A stretch of DNA of 64,000 bases, from assembly GCA_964352785.1 (NCBI GenBank), contig CAYGTI010000001.1:62001-126000 (forward strand), given 5' to 3'. Position 1 is the first letter of the stretch; each line of letters starts with the position of its first letter. Below, one piece after another: positions 1 through 7,225 of this stretch. Under the pieces are notes generated by a model. That model saw nothing but the letters and a program-made list of their open reading frames with translations, was not told where the DNA came from and did not search any database. The DNA comes from JACOMS01 sp964352785. GTDB taxonomy: Bacteria; Pseudomonadota; Alphaproteobacteria; Caulobacterales; Maricaulaceae. The position numbers and the translations under genes are program-made.

Positions 1-257
1 GACCACTTAAATGATGCGACGGCAAGTAGCATCAGAAAGAAATAGGGTAGAATAGATAAAAGCCCAAACGTGGCCTCTCGCAAGCGTACAATGATAACAA
101 GCGCCATAAGGCACATGATCGGCAAATGGACAAACTCGCCCGGAGCAGGCGGTGCCATATTAAAAATCTTGAGGTAAAGCCCCAATACTCCGGCGGAAAT
201 CATACATATCGCAAGGATAAATATGGAAAATTCCAGCCGATCTACAATCTTTTGCAT
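1..257 (-). CDS. Partial integral membrane protein, possibly O-antigen ligase-like (N-terminal part)
   Basis: From an ATG at 257 the frame stays open for 85 codons to the window edge, so only the N-terminus is seen. The protein is strongly hydrophobic: one helix at about residues 10-29, a loop with APPAPGEF (35-42), then helices at about 45-57 and 66-83. The motif ILPYFFLMLLAVASFKW at residues 69-85 resembles the early helices of O-antigen ligase/Wzy-type proteins, but that is a weak inference from one stretch. The start is supported by AGGTGAG lying six bases upstream. That Shine-Dalgarno sits inside a perfect 10-bp hairpin stem, annotated separately. The gene follows the suf operon on the same strand after a 98-base gap and may have its own control. 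Confidence 0.6.
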   Translation of the reverse strand, partial: MQKIVDRLEFSIFILAICMISAGVLGLYLKIFNMAPPAPGEFVHLPIMCLMALVIIVRLREATFGLLSILPYFFLMLLAVASFKW

Positions 258-260
258 GCG

Positions 261-288
261 TGTCTCACCTGTTTTATCAGGTGAGACA
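261..288 (-). promoter_or_regulatory. Perfect 10-bp hairpin covering the ribosome-binding site of the edge gene
   Basis: TGTCTCACCT (261-270) and AGGTGAGACA (279-288) are perfect inverted repeats around an 8-base loop. On the minus strand the second arm contains AGGTGAG and ends three bases before the ATG at 257. The ribosome-binding site is therefore paired in the folded mRNA. There is no T-run after it, so it is not a typical terminator. Translational control is inference. Confidence 0.55.
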
Positions 289-355
289 TCAGCAAGAATT
301 ATACCATGGGTTGGTTTATTCCCCTCTCGGGAGAATTACCGCTCTAGTTTCGAGT

Positions 356-952
356 TTAGCTCTCATTATAGGCGTTAGTGGAGGTCCAAATAGAGGAACG
401 TGTGAACCCTTTATGCCACTCTGCCAGCTTTGGCGCGAGGTTACGCCACCCAATATGGGACGCTCTGAAATCCGCATAATCGAGCGCGCATATAATTGAT
501 ATATTGCTAAAGTTCCAAGGACTGCCAAGCCCGTCTATATCTTCATTCAGACGGATAACAGTAGACTTTATAGCCGCCTCATGCCGCGCGATCATCTGAG
601 GCCAATGCAGGCTTTCAGGACGGGCCATTTCATACCTCAGATTATAGACAGCATCTGATAGGCCGTCGCCTAGGGCATTTAAGTGCAGTTGATGCCAGCG
701 CTCATCGCCCGAACGCGCCAAGAGTGGCGTATGTAAACTGTCCAGATATTCGCAAATCACCGGGCTATCAACGAGCACCTTGCCGCCATCCATTTCTAGC
801 GTCGGTATTTTCCCAAGAGCGTTTACGCCGCCTGTGTAACCATTTTCGATGTCAGCCGTTGCTGTTACATATTCAAGCGCAATATCTTTTAACAATGCCA
901 AGATGTGTACTTTGCGGGCGAACGGAGACAGAGGGGATGTGTAGAGCTTCAT
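356..952 (-). CDS. Glutathione S-transferase family protein
   Basis: A 198-residue protein with the two-domain GST layout. The N-terminal thioredoxin-like domain has SPLSPFARKV at residues 6-15 (the glutathione-activating region), cis-proline in IPTL at 49-52 and the gamma-glutamyl-binding DSPVI at 62-66. An all-helical C-terminal domain fills the rest. Members conjugate glutathione or handle thiol adducts in the cytosol; the substrate cannot be read from the sequence. It is the last gene of the suf operon, starting nine bases after the YjbR-like gene stops, so it is probably co-transcribed with Fe-S assembly. An oxidative or electrophile stress role would fit that context. Confidence 0.85.
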   Translation of the reverse strand: MKLYTSPLSPFARKVHILALLKDIALEYVTATADIENGYTGGVNALGKIPTLEMDGGKVLVDSPVICEYLDSLHTPLLARSGDERWHQLHLNALGDGLSDAVYNLRYEMARPESLHWPQMIARHEAAIKSTVIRLNEDIDGLGSPWNFSNISIICALDYADFRASHIGWRNLAPKLAEWHKGFTRSSIWTSTNAYNES

Positions 953-961
953 ATTTTCTGG

Positions 962-1333
962 TTAATCCACATCAGGGGCGATCCCAAGCTCGCGCTGCTT
1001 TTTCCGGGTTAAACGTGATACGGCCATGCGGTAAGAGGCTTTAAGATGCGCCTTGAGATCGTCATCCCCTAGCCCCGGCGGTGCGTAATGCTGAATCCAC
1101 GACATGCCGCGCGAGGCCAAATATGGTGCGGGGCGTAGGCCCGGCTGATCTTTCAAAACGGAGTAGGCAATTTCCGAGGCCTTAAACCTGACAGCCAACG
1201 CCTCGCCTTCGCTCCATCCCGCAACCGCGAACATCTTACCGCCAACTTTCCACACATGCGCGCCGCCCCACTGAACGGCTTTTTCGGATCGCCGCAACCC
1301 GCCGCAAAATGTATCATATTCGCCAAGGGTCAC
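962..1333 (-). CDS. MmcQ/YjbR family protein
   Basis: A 123-residue protein that matches the YjbR/MmcQ family in length and pattern. An N-terminal segment is rich in W and G (VQWGGAHVWKVGGKMFAV, around residues 20-37), the middle has GLRPAPYLASRGMSWIQHY (about 65-83), and a basic helical tail contains RLTRKKQRELG. The family has a double-wing DNA-binding-like fold, but its function is mostly unknown. The gene starts three bases downstream of sufA and is followed nine bases later by the GST gene, so it belongs to the suf transcription unit. A role in Fe-S metabolism is not shown by the sequence. Confidence 0.8.
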   Translation of the reverse strand: MTLGEYDTFCGGLRRSEKAVQWGGAHVWKVGGKMFAVAGWSEGEALAVRFKASEIAYSVLKDQPGLRPAPYLASRGMSWIQHYAPPGLGDDDLKAHLKASYRMAVSRLTRKKQRELGIAPDVD

Positions 1334-1336
1334 GTC

Positions 1337-1693
1337 CTACCCCAGCGCAGGGACAATCGTCACGCTTTCGCCGCATCCGCAAGCATCTGTCTGGTTAGGG
1401 TTTTTGAAGAGAAATTTAGAATGAAGGATCGTTGTTTCATAATCGACCACAGACCCGAGTATGAAAAGGACAGCCTTAGCGTCGACAACGATTTGCACGT
1501 CTTTGTCCTCAACTACTTCGTCGAGGGGTGAAATTTCAGAGACATAATCCATCATATATTCCATGCCTGCACAGCCGCCATTTTTGACGCCAACACGCAA
1601 ATAGCCTTCGCCGCGCTCGTCCAGAATTTCGCGCACGCGCGTGGCAGCCTCATCGGTTAAGGTGACAAGTTTAGGTCTAGGTCGTCTGGCCAT
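1337..1693 (-). CDS. sufA: A-type Fe-S carrier SufA (HesB/IscA family)
   Basis: An A-type carrier of 118 residues that accepts nascent Fe-S clusters from the SufBCD scaffold and passes them to apoproteins in the cytosol. The three cluster-ligating cysteines are present: C41 in GGCAG and C105/C107 in the C-terminal ACGCG. The ATG at 1693 is preferred over an in-frame TTG six bases earlier because AAGGA lies six bases upstream of it. The neighbours are sufT upstream (nine-base gap) and the YjbR-like gene downstream (three-base gap). The separate erpA at 35342 is the paralogous carrier in this window. The short basic N-terminus ARRPRPK is common in alphaproteobacterial SufA. Confidence 0.93.
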   Translation of the reverse strand: MARRPRPKLVTLTDEAATRVREILDERGEGYLRVGVKNGGCAGMEYMMDYVSEISPLDEVVEDKDVQIVVDAKAVLFILGSVVDYETTILHSKFLFKNPNQTDACGCGESVTIVPALG

Positions 1694-1702
1694 AATCAAT
1701 CC

Positions 1703-2164
1703 TTAAAACATATTCAGTTCAAGCCGGGCTTCATCGCTCATCCGGTCCATGGTCCACGGCGGATCAAACGTCATACTAACCTCAACGCGCCGAACACCAG
1801 CCACAACGGCGCAAGCATCCTGCACCCAAATGGGCATTTCGCCCGCGACCGGGCAGCCCGGCGCAGTCAGGGTCATATCAACTTTGAGCGTGCGGTCATC
1901 CTCAAGCTCGACCTTATAAATTAGGCCCAGTTCATAAATATCTACGGGAATTTCAGGGTCATAGACGCTTTTAAGCTGCCCTATTACATCCGCCGTAATA
2001 CGCTCTATTTCTGCCTCATCTGGTATATCTGCGGGCGCGCCCGAAACGTCGATCACGTCGCGTTTTGGCGCAGTTTCGCCCACCACATTATCCGGTGTCA
2101 GCCCCGGGATTTGCGCATTTGCCATCGCTTCGGCTTGGCGCTGTCTGTTTGTCATTTCGCTCAT
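1703..2164 (-). CDS. sufT: SUF system DUF59 protein SufT
   Basis: A 153-residue protein with a C-terminal DUF59 (MIP18-like) domain from about residue 50 to the end. It includes YDPEIPVDIYELGLIY and the conserved cysteine loop TAPGCPVAGEMP, then the family ending FDPPWTMDRMSDEAR. DUF59 proteins help mature or deliver Fe-S clusters. The N-terminal 45 residues are less conserved and probably flexible. The chosen ATG at 2164 has GGTGAG five to six bases upstream; an alternative ATG lies 12 bases earlier at 2176. It lies between sufS and sufA, the usual alphaproteobacterial order. Confidence 0.9.
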   Translation of the reverse strand: MSEMTNRQRQAEAMANAQIPGLTPDNVVGETAPKRDVIDVSGAPADIPDEAEIERITADVIGQLKSVYDPEIPVDIYELGLIYKVELEDDRTLKVDMTLTAPGCPVAGEMPIWVQDACAVVAGVRRVEVSMTFDPPWTMDRMSDEARLELNMF

Positions 2165-2189
2165 AGTCTCACCCATATAGTATCACGGA

Positions 2190-3407
2190 TCATAATAAAA
2201 AGGCCGCGCATTTTTTCACGCCAGCAATTAGGCGGTCAGCCTCGTCTAGTGTGTTGTAGATCCCAAAGCTCGCGCGCGCTGTGGAATGAATACCAAACCG
2301 CTCCATCAGGGGCTGCGTACAATGCTGCCCCGCCCGCACAGCAACCCCGTATTTATCAAGTATTTGCGCCACATCATGCGCGTGTGCGCCCTTGAGGTTA
2401 AACGCCAATACGCTGCCTTTGCCGGGCGCGTCGCCTACCAACTGAAAGCAATTAATCTCGCGCAGACCATCCAGCGCGTGATTATAGACCGCCATTTCAT
2501 GAAGATGGATATCCTTTGGATCAAAAGAGCGGTACCAATCAATGGCCGCGCGTAGGCCTATAGCTTCTATGATGGGCGGCGTTCCAGCCTCGAATTTATG
2601 CGGCGGGTCATTATAAGTCACCCGGTCTTGGAACACGTCTTCAATCATTTCGCCGCCGCCGTTAAAGGGCTGCATGCGCTCAAGCATGTCATGAGTTCCG
2701 TAAAGCGCACCAATTGCGTTCGGGCCGTAAAGCTTGTGTCCCGTCATGCAAAACAGATCGACACCTAAATCGACCACATCAATTGCCATATGCACGGCGG
2801 CTTGCGTTCCATCGACAATAAAAACCGCGCCAGCCGCTTTGGCCCATGTCCCCATTTGTTTGACAGGATTCACCGTACCTAAAACATTGGACATATGCAC
2901 AACGGACACGATTTTAGTTTTCGCTGACAACATGGATTTATAGGCGTCTAAATCAAGACTGCCGTCATCATGCACTGGAATGAATTTAATCACAGCCCCG
3001 TAACGCTCACGTAGAAAATGCCAAGGTACGATATTGGAGTGATGCTCCATTTCGGAAATAATGATTTCGTCCCCCCGCTTGATATCATGGGACAGGCCGT
3101 AGGCGGCCAAGTTAAGCGCTTCGGTCGCGCCGCGCGTAAACACAATGTTTGACGCGCTCGGCGCGCCCAAAAACTCTGCGACTTTGCCGCGCGCACCTTC
3201 GAACGCTTCGGTGGTTTCATTGGCCATGGTGTGCAAACCTCTGTGCACATTGGCATAGGAGCTTTTCATGCGCTCGGTCATGGCGTCAATCACAGCGAAG
3301 GGCTTTTGTGCGCTCGCCGCATTATCCAAATAAGCCAGCGGATAGCCGTTAATTTTGCGCTCTAGGATTGGAAATTGCGCGCGAACTGTCTCAACATGAA
3401 AAATCAT
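2190..3407 (-). CDS. sufS: Cysteine desulfurase SufS (group II)
   Basis: A PLP-dependent desulfurase of 405 residues that converts cysteine to alanine and carries a persulfide for Fe-S assembly. The Schiff-base lysine is in MTGHKLYGP (around residue 225). The active-site cysteine is C363 in RAGQHCTQP, the short-loop form typical of SufS rather than IscS. The ATG at 3407 is preferred because it overlaps the sufD stop as ATGA; a longer frame beginning at 3425 would intrude into sufD. SufS enzymes normally work with SufE or SufU, and neither is encoded in this window. A second desulfurase of the other group sits at the head of the same operon. Confidence 0.95.
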   Translation of the reverse strand: MIFHVETVRAQFPILERKINGYPLAYLDNAASAQKPFAVIDAMTERMKSSYANVHRGLHTMANETTEAFEGARGKVAEFLGAPSASNIVFTRGATEALNLAAYGLSHDIKRGDEIIISEMEHHSNIVPWHFLRERYGAVIKFIPVHDDGSLDLDAYKSMLSAKTKIVSVVHMSNVLGTVNPVKQMGTWAKAAGAVFIVDGTQAAVHMAIDVVDLGVDLFCMTGHKLYGPNAIGALYGTHDMLERMQPFNGGGEMIEDVFQDRVTYNDPPHKFEAGTPPIIEAIGLRAAIDWYRSFDPKDIHLHEMAVYNHALDGLREINCFQLVGDAPGKGSVLAFNLKGAHAHDVAQILDKYGVAVRAGQHCTQPLMERFGIHSTARASFGIYNTLDEADRLIAGVKKCAAFLL

Positions 3408-4444
3408 GAGTGCGCCTCCAGCCACCCGCGAACCTTATTGAGCAAACTCTCTTTCGTTGCTTCATCCGGCACATCATCAAAGACATCAGACACAAAGGCT
3501 TCGGTCAGCAGGGCGCGTGCCTGGGCCACTGGAATGCCGCGTTGGCGCATATAGAACAGCGCGGACTCGTCAAGCTGACCAATCGTGTTCCCATGCGCGC
3601 ACGCCACATCATCGGCGTAAATTTCAAGCTCGGGCTTGGCCCGTATTTCAGACGTTTCCGAGAGCATCAACGCATCGTGGCGCATTTCAGCATCGGTGTG
3701 CTGGGCTGCGCGGTGGACGTGGAATTTACCTTGAAACACACCGCGAGATTTATCAGTGACCACCCCTTTGACGGCTTGGCGGATCACGCAGTCCGGAAAC
3801 TGCAGATCAATATGGCTCGTCATGTCAACGTGGCGATCTCCGCCCAGCAAATAAGCGCCGTTGATCACGGCGTCGATATTTGCGCCGTCGCCGGACAGAC
3901 GCGTTTCAAGCCGTGATAACGCTGCGCCGAACGACAGCGTATATTGCTCTATTTTGGCATCCGCTTCACATGCGATAGAGGCGGTGGCAACACGGACAAA
4001 ATCAGCCGGATCGTCATGAACTATAATCCGCGTTAGACTCGCGCCCTCGGCAACGTGAATATGCATGTCCAGATTGGCGAACCCCCGCCCCTTTCCGCGG
4101 TAATGCTCAATGATGGTCAGAGACGCGCCTTTACCAATCATAATCGCCGCGCGTACATGTCCGCCGTTTAAGTCTTCGATCAGCAGCGGCTCGGACGGTT
4201 TTGCGCCGTCCGGGACATAGGCTTGCCATGCCTGTCCGGCAAATTGCGACGCAAGCTTACCCATGACACTCTCGGAGGGATGCCCGTCGCCTTGTCCGAT
4301 ATGAATACCATGCGGCGGTGTAAACTTTGGCGCGCCTTCGGATGATAGGCCAGCTTGGCCTTGGCTGACCTTGGCGCGTACATCCGTCCACTTCCAAGCT
4401 TCGAGGCGGCGATGGGGGAGCTCGTTTATGATATTCGCAGTCAT
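3404..4444 (-). CDS. sufD: Fe-S cluster assembly protein SufD
   Basis: A 346-residue SufD with the family beta-helix core. The C-terminal signature CAHGNTIGQLDESALFYMRQ carries the conserved histidine, and the ending is VRGWLE. SufD pairs with SufB on the SufC ATPase dimers to form the cytosolic scaffold. The stop overlaps the sufS start (ATGA). The ATG at 4444 is preceded four bases upstream by GAGGGAG, the end of a palindromic repeat (4449-4621), so the mobile-looking repeat appears to provide this gene's ribosome-binding site. The 189-base gap to sufC is the largest in the operon. Confidence 0.94.
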   Translation of the reverse strand: MTANIINELPHRRLEAWKWTDVRAKVSQGQAGLSSEGAPKFTPPHGIHIGQGDGHPSESVMGKLASQFAGQAWQAYVPDGAKPSEPLLIEDLNGGHVRAAIMIGKGASLTIIEHYRGKGRGFANLDMHIHVAEGASLTRIIVHDDPADFVRVATASIACEADAKIEQYTLSFGAALSRLETRLSGDGANIDAVINGAYLLGGDRHVDMTSHIDLQFPDCVIRQAVKGVVTDKSRGVFQGKFHVHRAAQHTDAEMRHDALMLSETSEIRAKPELEIYADDVACAHGNTIGQLDESALFYMRQRGIPVAQARALLTEAFVSDVFDDVPDEATKESLLNKVRGWLEAHS

Positions 4445-4448
4445 ATTG

Positions 4449-4621
4449 CTCCCTCACTTGTGGGGGAGCTGTCTGGAGTGTTTGTCAAAACACGCAAGAC
4501 TGAGGGGGCCGAGCGCAGCGAAGTAACATACGCAAACAACGCACCGTAAAAGGTGCGCCCCCTCCGAGCTCCGCGTTTTGAAACAAAACGCTCCGCCCAC
4601 CTCCCCCGCGCAGCGAGGGAG
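4449..4621. repeat. Inverted pair of ~62-65 bp repeat copies between sufC and sufD
   Basis: Two copies of one element face each other: 4449-4510 on the plus strand and 4557-4621 on the minus strand. Both run CTCCCTC, then GGGGGAG, then GGAG(T/C)GTTTTG-like sequence, an AAAAC(A/G)CG segment and GAGGGGGC. Each copy holds its own small hairpin (for example GCGTTTT with AAAACGC at 4573-4591), and GCACC/GGTGC pairs in the spacer at 4540-4556. The element fills almost the whole sufC-sufD gap. It resembles dispersed palindromic intergenic repeats (REP/BIME or MITE-like) of alphaproteobacteria; no third copy was noticed in this window. Confidence 0.7.
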
Positions 4622-4633
4622 GAATTATTATAT

Positions 4634-5380
4634 CTATGCGGCGTAGGCATCATAACCCTCAGATTCGAGTTTTTTGGCAAAATCAGCGTCGCCGCTAGCC
4701 GCAATTTTTCCGCCCGCGAGGACGTGAACACGATCAGGCACGATGTAGTCCAAAAGGCGTTGATAATGCGTTATCACAAGCATGCCGCGATCAGGCGAGC
4801 GCAACCTGTTCACCCCGTCAGCCACAATCCGCAACGCGTCAACATCAAGGCCGGAGTCGGTTTCGTCCATAACAATAAAGGACGGCTCGAGCATCAACAT
4901 CTGGAAAATTTCCATGCGTTTTTTCTCGCCGCCGGAAAAGCCCACATTCAGCGGACGCTTGAGCATATCCGGTTTGATCTTGAGTTCAGAGGCAATTGCG
5001 CGTGCCTTTTTAAGAAACTCCGGCGCAGACATTTCATCTTCGCCGCGCGCTTTAAGCTGCACATTCACTGCCGTGCGCAGGAACGTCAATGTCGGCACGC
5101 CCGGTATTTCCAGCGGATATTGAAACGATAAAAATAGACCGCTCGCGGCCCGCTCTTCCGGTTCCATATCGAGCAAGTTATCACCCTTGTAAAATACGTC
5201 ACCGCCAGTAACATCGTAGCCATCCCGTCCGGTCAGAACATAAGACAAGGTCGATTTCCCGGCTCCGTTGGGGCCCATAATCGCATGGACTTCGCCCGCA
5301 GGAATCTCCAGTGATAGACCAGAGAGAATCGTCTTTTGACCATCATCAACAGCGGCCGATAGGTTATTTATTTTTAGCAT
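4634..5380 (-). CDS. sufC: Fe-S assembly ATPase SufC
   Basis: A soluble ABC-type ATPase of 248 residues that drives conformational change in the SufBCD scaffold. Walker A is GPNGAGKST (36-44), the ABC signature is FSGGEKKRMEI, and Walker B with the catalytic glutamate is FIVMDETDSGLD. The EKKR signature and the ETDSGLD form are specific to SufC among ABC proteins. Length is normal for the family. It follows the cupin gene by 52 bases and precedes sufD by 189 bases of repeat-filled sequence, rather than following sufB directly as in most operons. Confidence 0.96.
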   Translation of the reverse strand: MLKINNLSAAVDDGQKTILSGLSLEIPAGEVHAIMGPNGAGKSTLSYVLTGRDGYDVTGGDVFYKGDNLLDMEPEERAASGLFLSFQYPLEIPGVPTLTFLRTAVNVQLKARGEDEMSAPEFLKKARAIASELKIKPDMLKRPLNVGFSGGEKKRMEIFQMLMLEPSFIVMDETDSGLDVDALRIVADGVNRLRSPDRGMLVITHYQRLLDYIVPDRVHVLAGGKIAASGDADFAKKLESEGYDAYAA

Positions 5381-5432
5381 TTCATTGTCTCATTTTCATA
5401 TTTCAAGATAATTATTTTCACTTAACCTGGCT

Positions 5433-5804
5433 TCAAACCCTCACACCATTAGGTGCATCATATTTTTCTTCCACCGTTGCCGTTCCATTGTTTTTAAGGC
5501 CCGCAGGTTCGATCAGGAACACCTGACATTCCTCTTCTGCGCGGGGACGATGAACAACGCCTTTGGGGATGACAATGGCTTCGCCTTGTTTAATCTCGAT
5601 ACTGTCATGCGCCTCGAAATCCATGAAAAATTCACCCTTCCAGCAAAAGAACATTTCGTCCTCGGCTTCATGGGCATGAAACGGATATTCACCTTGGAAT
5701 TTCACCAGTTTAAACTCCTGCCCGTTCATCTCCGCCGCGATCTTGGGCTGCCAGTGGTCTGAGAAAAGTGAAAACTTTTTATCTATGTTGATTTTATCGA
5801 TCAT
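5433..5804 (-). CDS. Cupin-domain protein inside the suf operon
   Basis: A small single-domain cupin of 123 residues. The metal-binding motifs are visible: YPFHAHEAEDEMFFCWKGE (motif 1, with HxH and E) and VIPKGVVHRPRAEEE (motif 2, with H). Such proteins bind a divalent metal and may be enzymes, sensors or storage proteins; the activity cannot be read here. An ATG at 5804 is chosen, although the frame could begin at a GTG at 5819. The gene stands between ridA and sufC within the suf operon, an unusual place. The 66-base gap upstream holds a long palindrome (5823-5864). Confidence 0.82.
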   Translation of the reverse strand: MIDKINIDKKFSLFSDHWQPKIAAEMNGQEFKLVKFQGEYPFHAHEAEDEMFFCWKGEFFMDFEAHDSIEIKQGEAIVIPKGVVHRPRAEEECQVFLIEPAGLKNNGTATVEEKYDAPNGVRV

Positions 5805-5822
5805 AATCTTTCTTCGCACTTC

Positions 5823-5864
5823 ACCGCATTGAATTGATCCTCGATCAATTCACGAGACTGCGGT
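5823..5864. promoter_or_regulatory. Long interrupted palindrome between ridA and the cupin gene
   Basis: GAATTGATC (5831-5839) and GATCAATTC (5843-5851) form a perfect 9-bp stem with a 3-base loop. Outside it ACCGCA (5823-5828) can pair with TGCGGT (5859-5864). No T-run follows on the minus strand, so it is unlikely to be an intrinsic terminator. It could be an mRNA processing or stability structure, or an operator. The role is not known. Confidence 0.4.
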
Positions 5865-5870
5865 TGGAGC

Positions 5871-6296
5871 TCAGCCCTTAAACGCTGTGACTTCGATTTC
5901 GATCTTCATTTTGGGGTCAACGAGCTCTGCGATAACCATCGTCGCCGAAGGAAGGATATTACCAAAATGCTGCTGAATAATCGGCAAAACCTCGTCCATA
6001 TATTGACGGTCCGCCAGCGTATATTGAACACGCACCGTGTGACCGAGTTCAAACTTGGCGGCTTTCAGTGCGGAGATAATGTTTGTAAACGTATTTTGGG
6101 CTTGTTGCGCCGCGCTACCCGGAAGTTCGCCCTTGGCATAATCATATCCGACAGTACCAGAAACAAAACACCAATCGCCCTGCACGAGCGCGCGGGACAT
6201 AGCGTAGGTTTTTTCGCCCTCAGATAACGTAATCAATGTACGTTTCGGCCCTAGGTCTTGGGACGTTTTTTTTTGGGCTTTTGCTGCTTTGGCCAT
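5871..6296 (-). CDS. RidA/YjgF family enamine/imine deaminase-like protein
   Basis: A 141-residue RidA-fold protein. The family pattern FVSGTVGYDYAKGELPG, QAQNTFTNIISALK, TVRVQYTLADRQYMDE and LPSATMVIAELVDPKMKIEIEVTA runs along the chain. RidA proteins clear reactive enamines such as 2-aminoacrylate released by PLP enzymes. In classical RidA an arginine lies in the motif R(C/S)xxxV before PkmKIEIE; here ATMVIAELVDP replaces it, so this is not an archetypal RidA and another RidA subgroup is likely. The lysine/alanine-rich start (AKAAKAQKK) is unusual. The gene starts three bases after the second lipoprotein gene stops, inside the suf operon with two PLP desulfurases. Confidence 0.85.
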   Translation of the reverse strand: MAKAAKAQKKTSQDLGPKRTLITLSEGEKTYAMSRALVQGDWCFVSGTVGYDYAKGELPGSAAQQAQNTFTNIISALKAAKFELGHTVRVQYTLADRQYMDEVLPIIQQHFGNILPSATMVIAELVDPKMKIEIEVTAFKG

Positions 6297-6299
6297 GAG

Positions 6300-6749
6300 T
6301 TACTCCTGAATCTGTATATTCTGAATGCGTGTATTTTGGTCATGAATGAGCCGCCATTCACCGTTTTGAAGCTCAAATACAAGCCCCAAAAGGGCTGAGC
6401 GCGGCGCGCCCTCTGGCGTATCCCGGTACGTGTAGCGCACCGTAGCAACGGCGGCGCTTTCGCTCACCAGTGTGCCGATAATCTGCGGTTCATAAACCCA
6501 ATTTGTATCCGCAAACCATTCTGTATGGAAAGCAAGTACTTCCGCGCGGGTCATCAGCATAGAGCCATCTGGAAAGATCAATGGCAAGTTAGGGTCAAGC
6601 GTCAGTGTTTGGGTAAAGGCTTCAATATCACGGTTTTGAATAGATTGAATGTGAGCGTTCAAAGCCGCATCAAACGGCGGAGCCGCTTTGGGACTACACG
6701 CCACTAGAAAGACGGTGAAAAGCGCGAAAAGGCCTGTTCTTATGGACAC
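6300..6749 (-). CDS. Small lipoprotein with a probable NTF2/SnoaL-like domain
   Basis: The N-terminus SIRTGLFALFTVFLVACSP is a lipoprotein signal peptide with lipobox LVAC. The mature part of about 125 residues resembles NTF2-like/DUF4440 proteins: an early helix HIQSIQNRDIEAF, then LPLIFPDGSMLMTRAEVLAFHTEWF, and later beta strands ending GEWRLIHDQNT. These domains bind small ligands or act as protein modules; the function is unknown. I choose the GTG at 6749 because GGGGGA precedes it by seven bases. An in-frame ATG at 6764 gives a five-residue longer protein. The gene overlaps the preceding lipoprotein gene and is placed between sufB and ridA. Confidence 0.7.
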   Translation of the reverse strand: MSIRTGLFALFTVFLVACSPKAAPPFDAALNAHIQSIQNRDIEAFTQTLTLDPNLPLIFPDGSMLMTRAEVLAFHTEWFADTNWVYEPQIIGTLVSESAAVATVRYTYRDTPEGAPRSALLGLVFELQNGEWRLIHDQNTRIQNIQIQE

Positions 6750-7225
6750 AATGTCGTCCCCCATGTATTTTTGATCTCGCCGCGTCGGCATTTAATCCGC
6801 ATGCCATAATCCACCAAAACATAGGCTTCGCCGGATGTTTTCTTGCCTATGGCATAAAGTTGCTGCGCCTTAACGCTATCGTCCGCCATATTATCCAGCG
6901 TGGCGACAAAGGCCTGACCGCCGATATAGCCTTGGAATTTGTCCATCTCAAAAACAGGATTTCCCTCTCCGCCCGCATCAGCGGTGAACGCCGTGAGCAC
7001 TTTTTGCTCCGCGCTGTTCATGGGCTCGCCAATGTCCAAACCGATAAACGCCGCGAGGGTTTTGTTGTAAGCCGCAAAGTCGATCTCTGAGGGTTGCTTG
7101 ATATCAGATAGCGGCTCAGGCGCAGCCAAGCCGGTTTCCGGCACCTCGGGAGGTTCCGGAATCTCTACCACCGCAGGGCTGCAAGCCGTCAATGCAGCCA
7201 TCATTATAAAAACCGCTAACCGCAT
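6740..7225 (-). CDS. Lipoprotein of unknown function coupled to sufB
   Basis: A 161-residue protein with a clean lipoprotein signal (RLAVFIMMAALTACSP, lipobox LTAC, acylated cysteine at 15). A proline/glutamate-rich linker (about residues 18-45) follows, then a domain I do not recognise with two cysteines near the C-terminus (KCRRG and TLCP) that could form a disulfide outside the cytosol. Its ATG shares one base with the sufB stop (TAATG), so translation is probably coupled to SufB. An envelope lipoprotein tied to Fe-S assembly is unexpected, and nothing in the sequence names its job. Confidence 0.75.
   Translation of the reverse strand: MRLAVFIMMAALTACSPAVVEIPEPPEVPETGLAAPEPLSDIKQPSEIDFAAYNKTLAAFIGLDIGEPMNSAEQKVLTAFTADAGGEGNPVFEMDKFQGYIGGQAFVATLDNMADDSVKAQQLYAIGKKTSGEAYVLVDYGMRIKCRRGEIKNTWGTTLCP

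Noticed and set aside
4553..5131. Open frame on the plus strand across sufC
   Set aside because: It lies within the antisense of SufC and starts in the repeat pair; codon pattern follows sufC.
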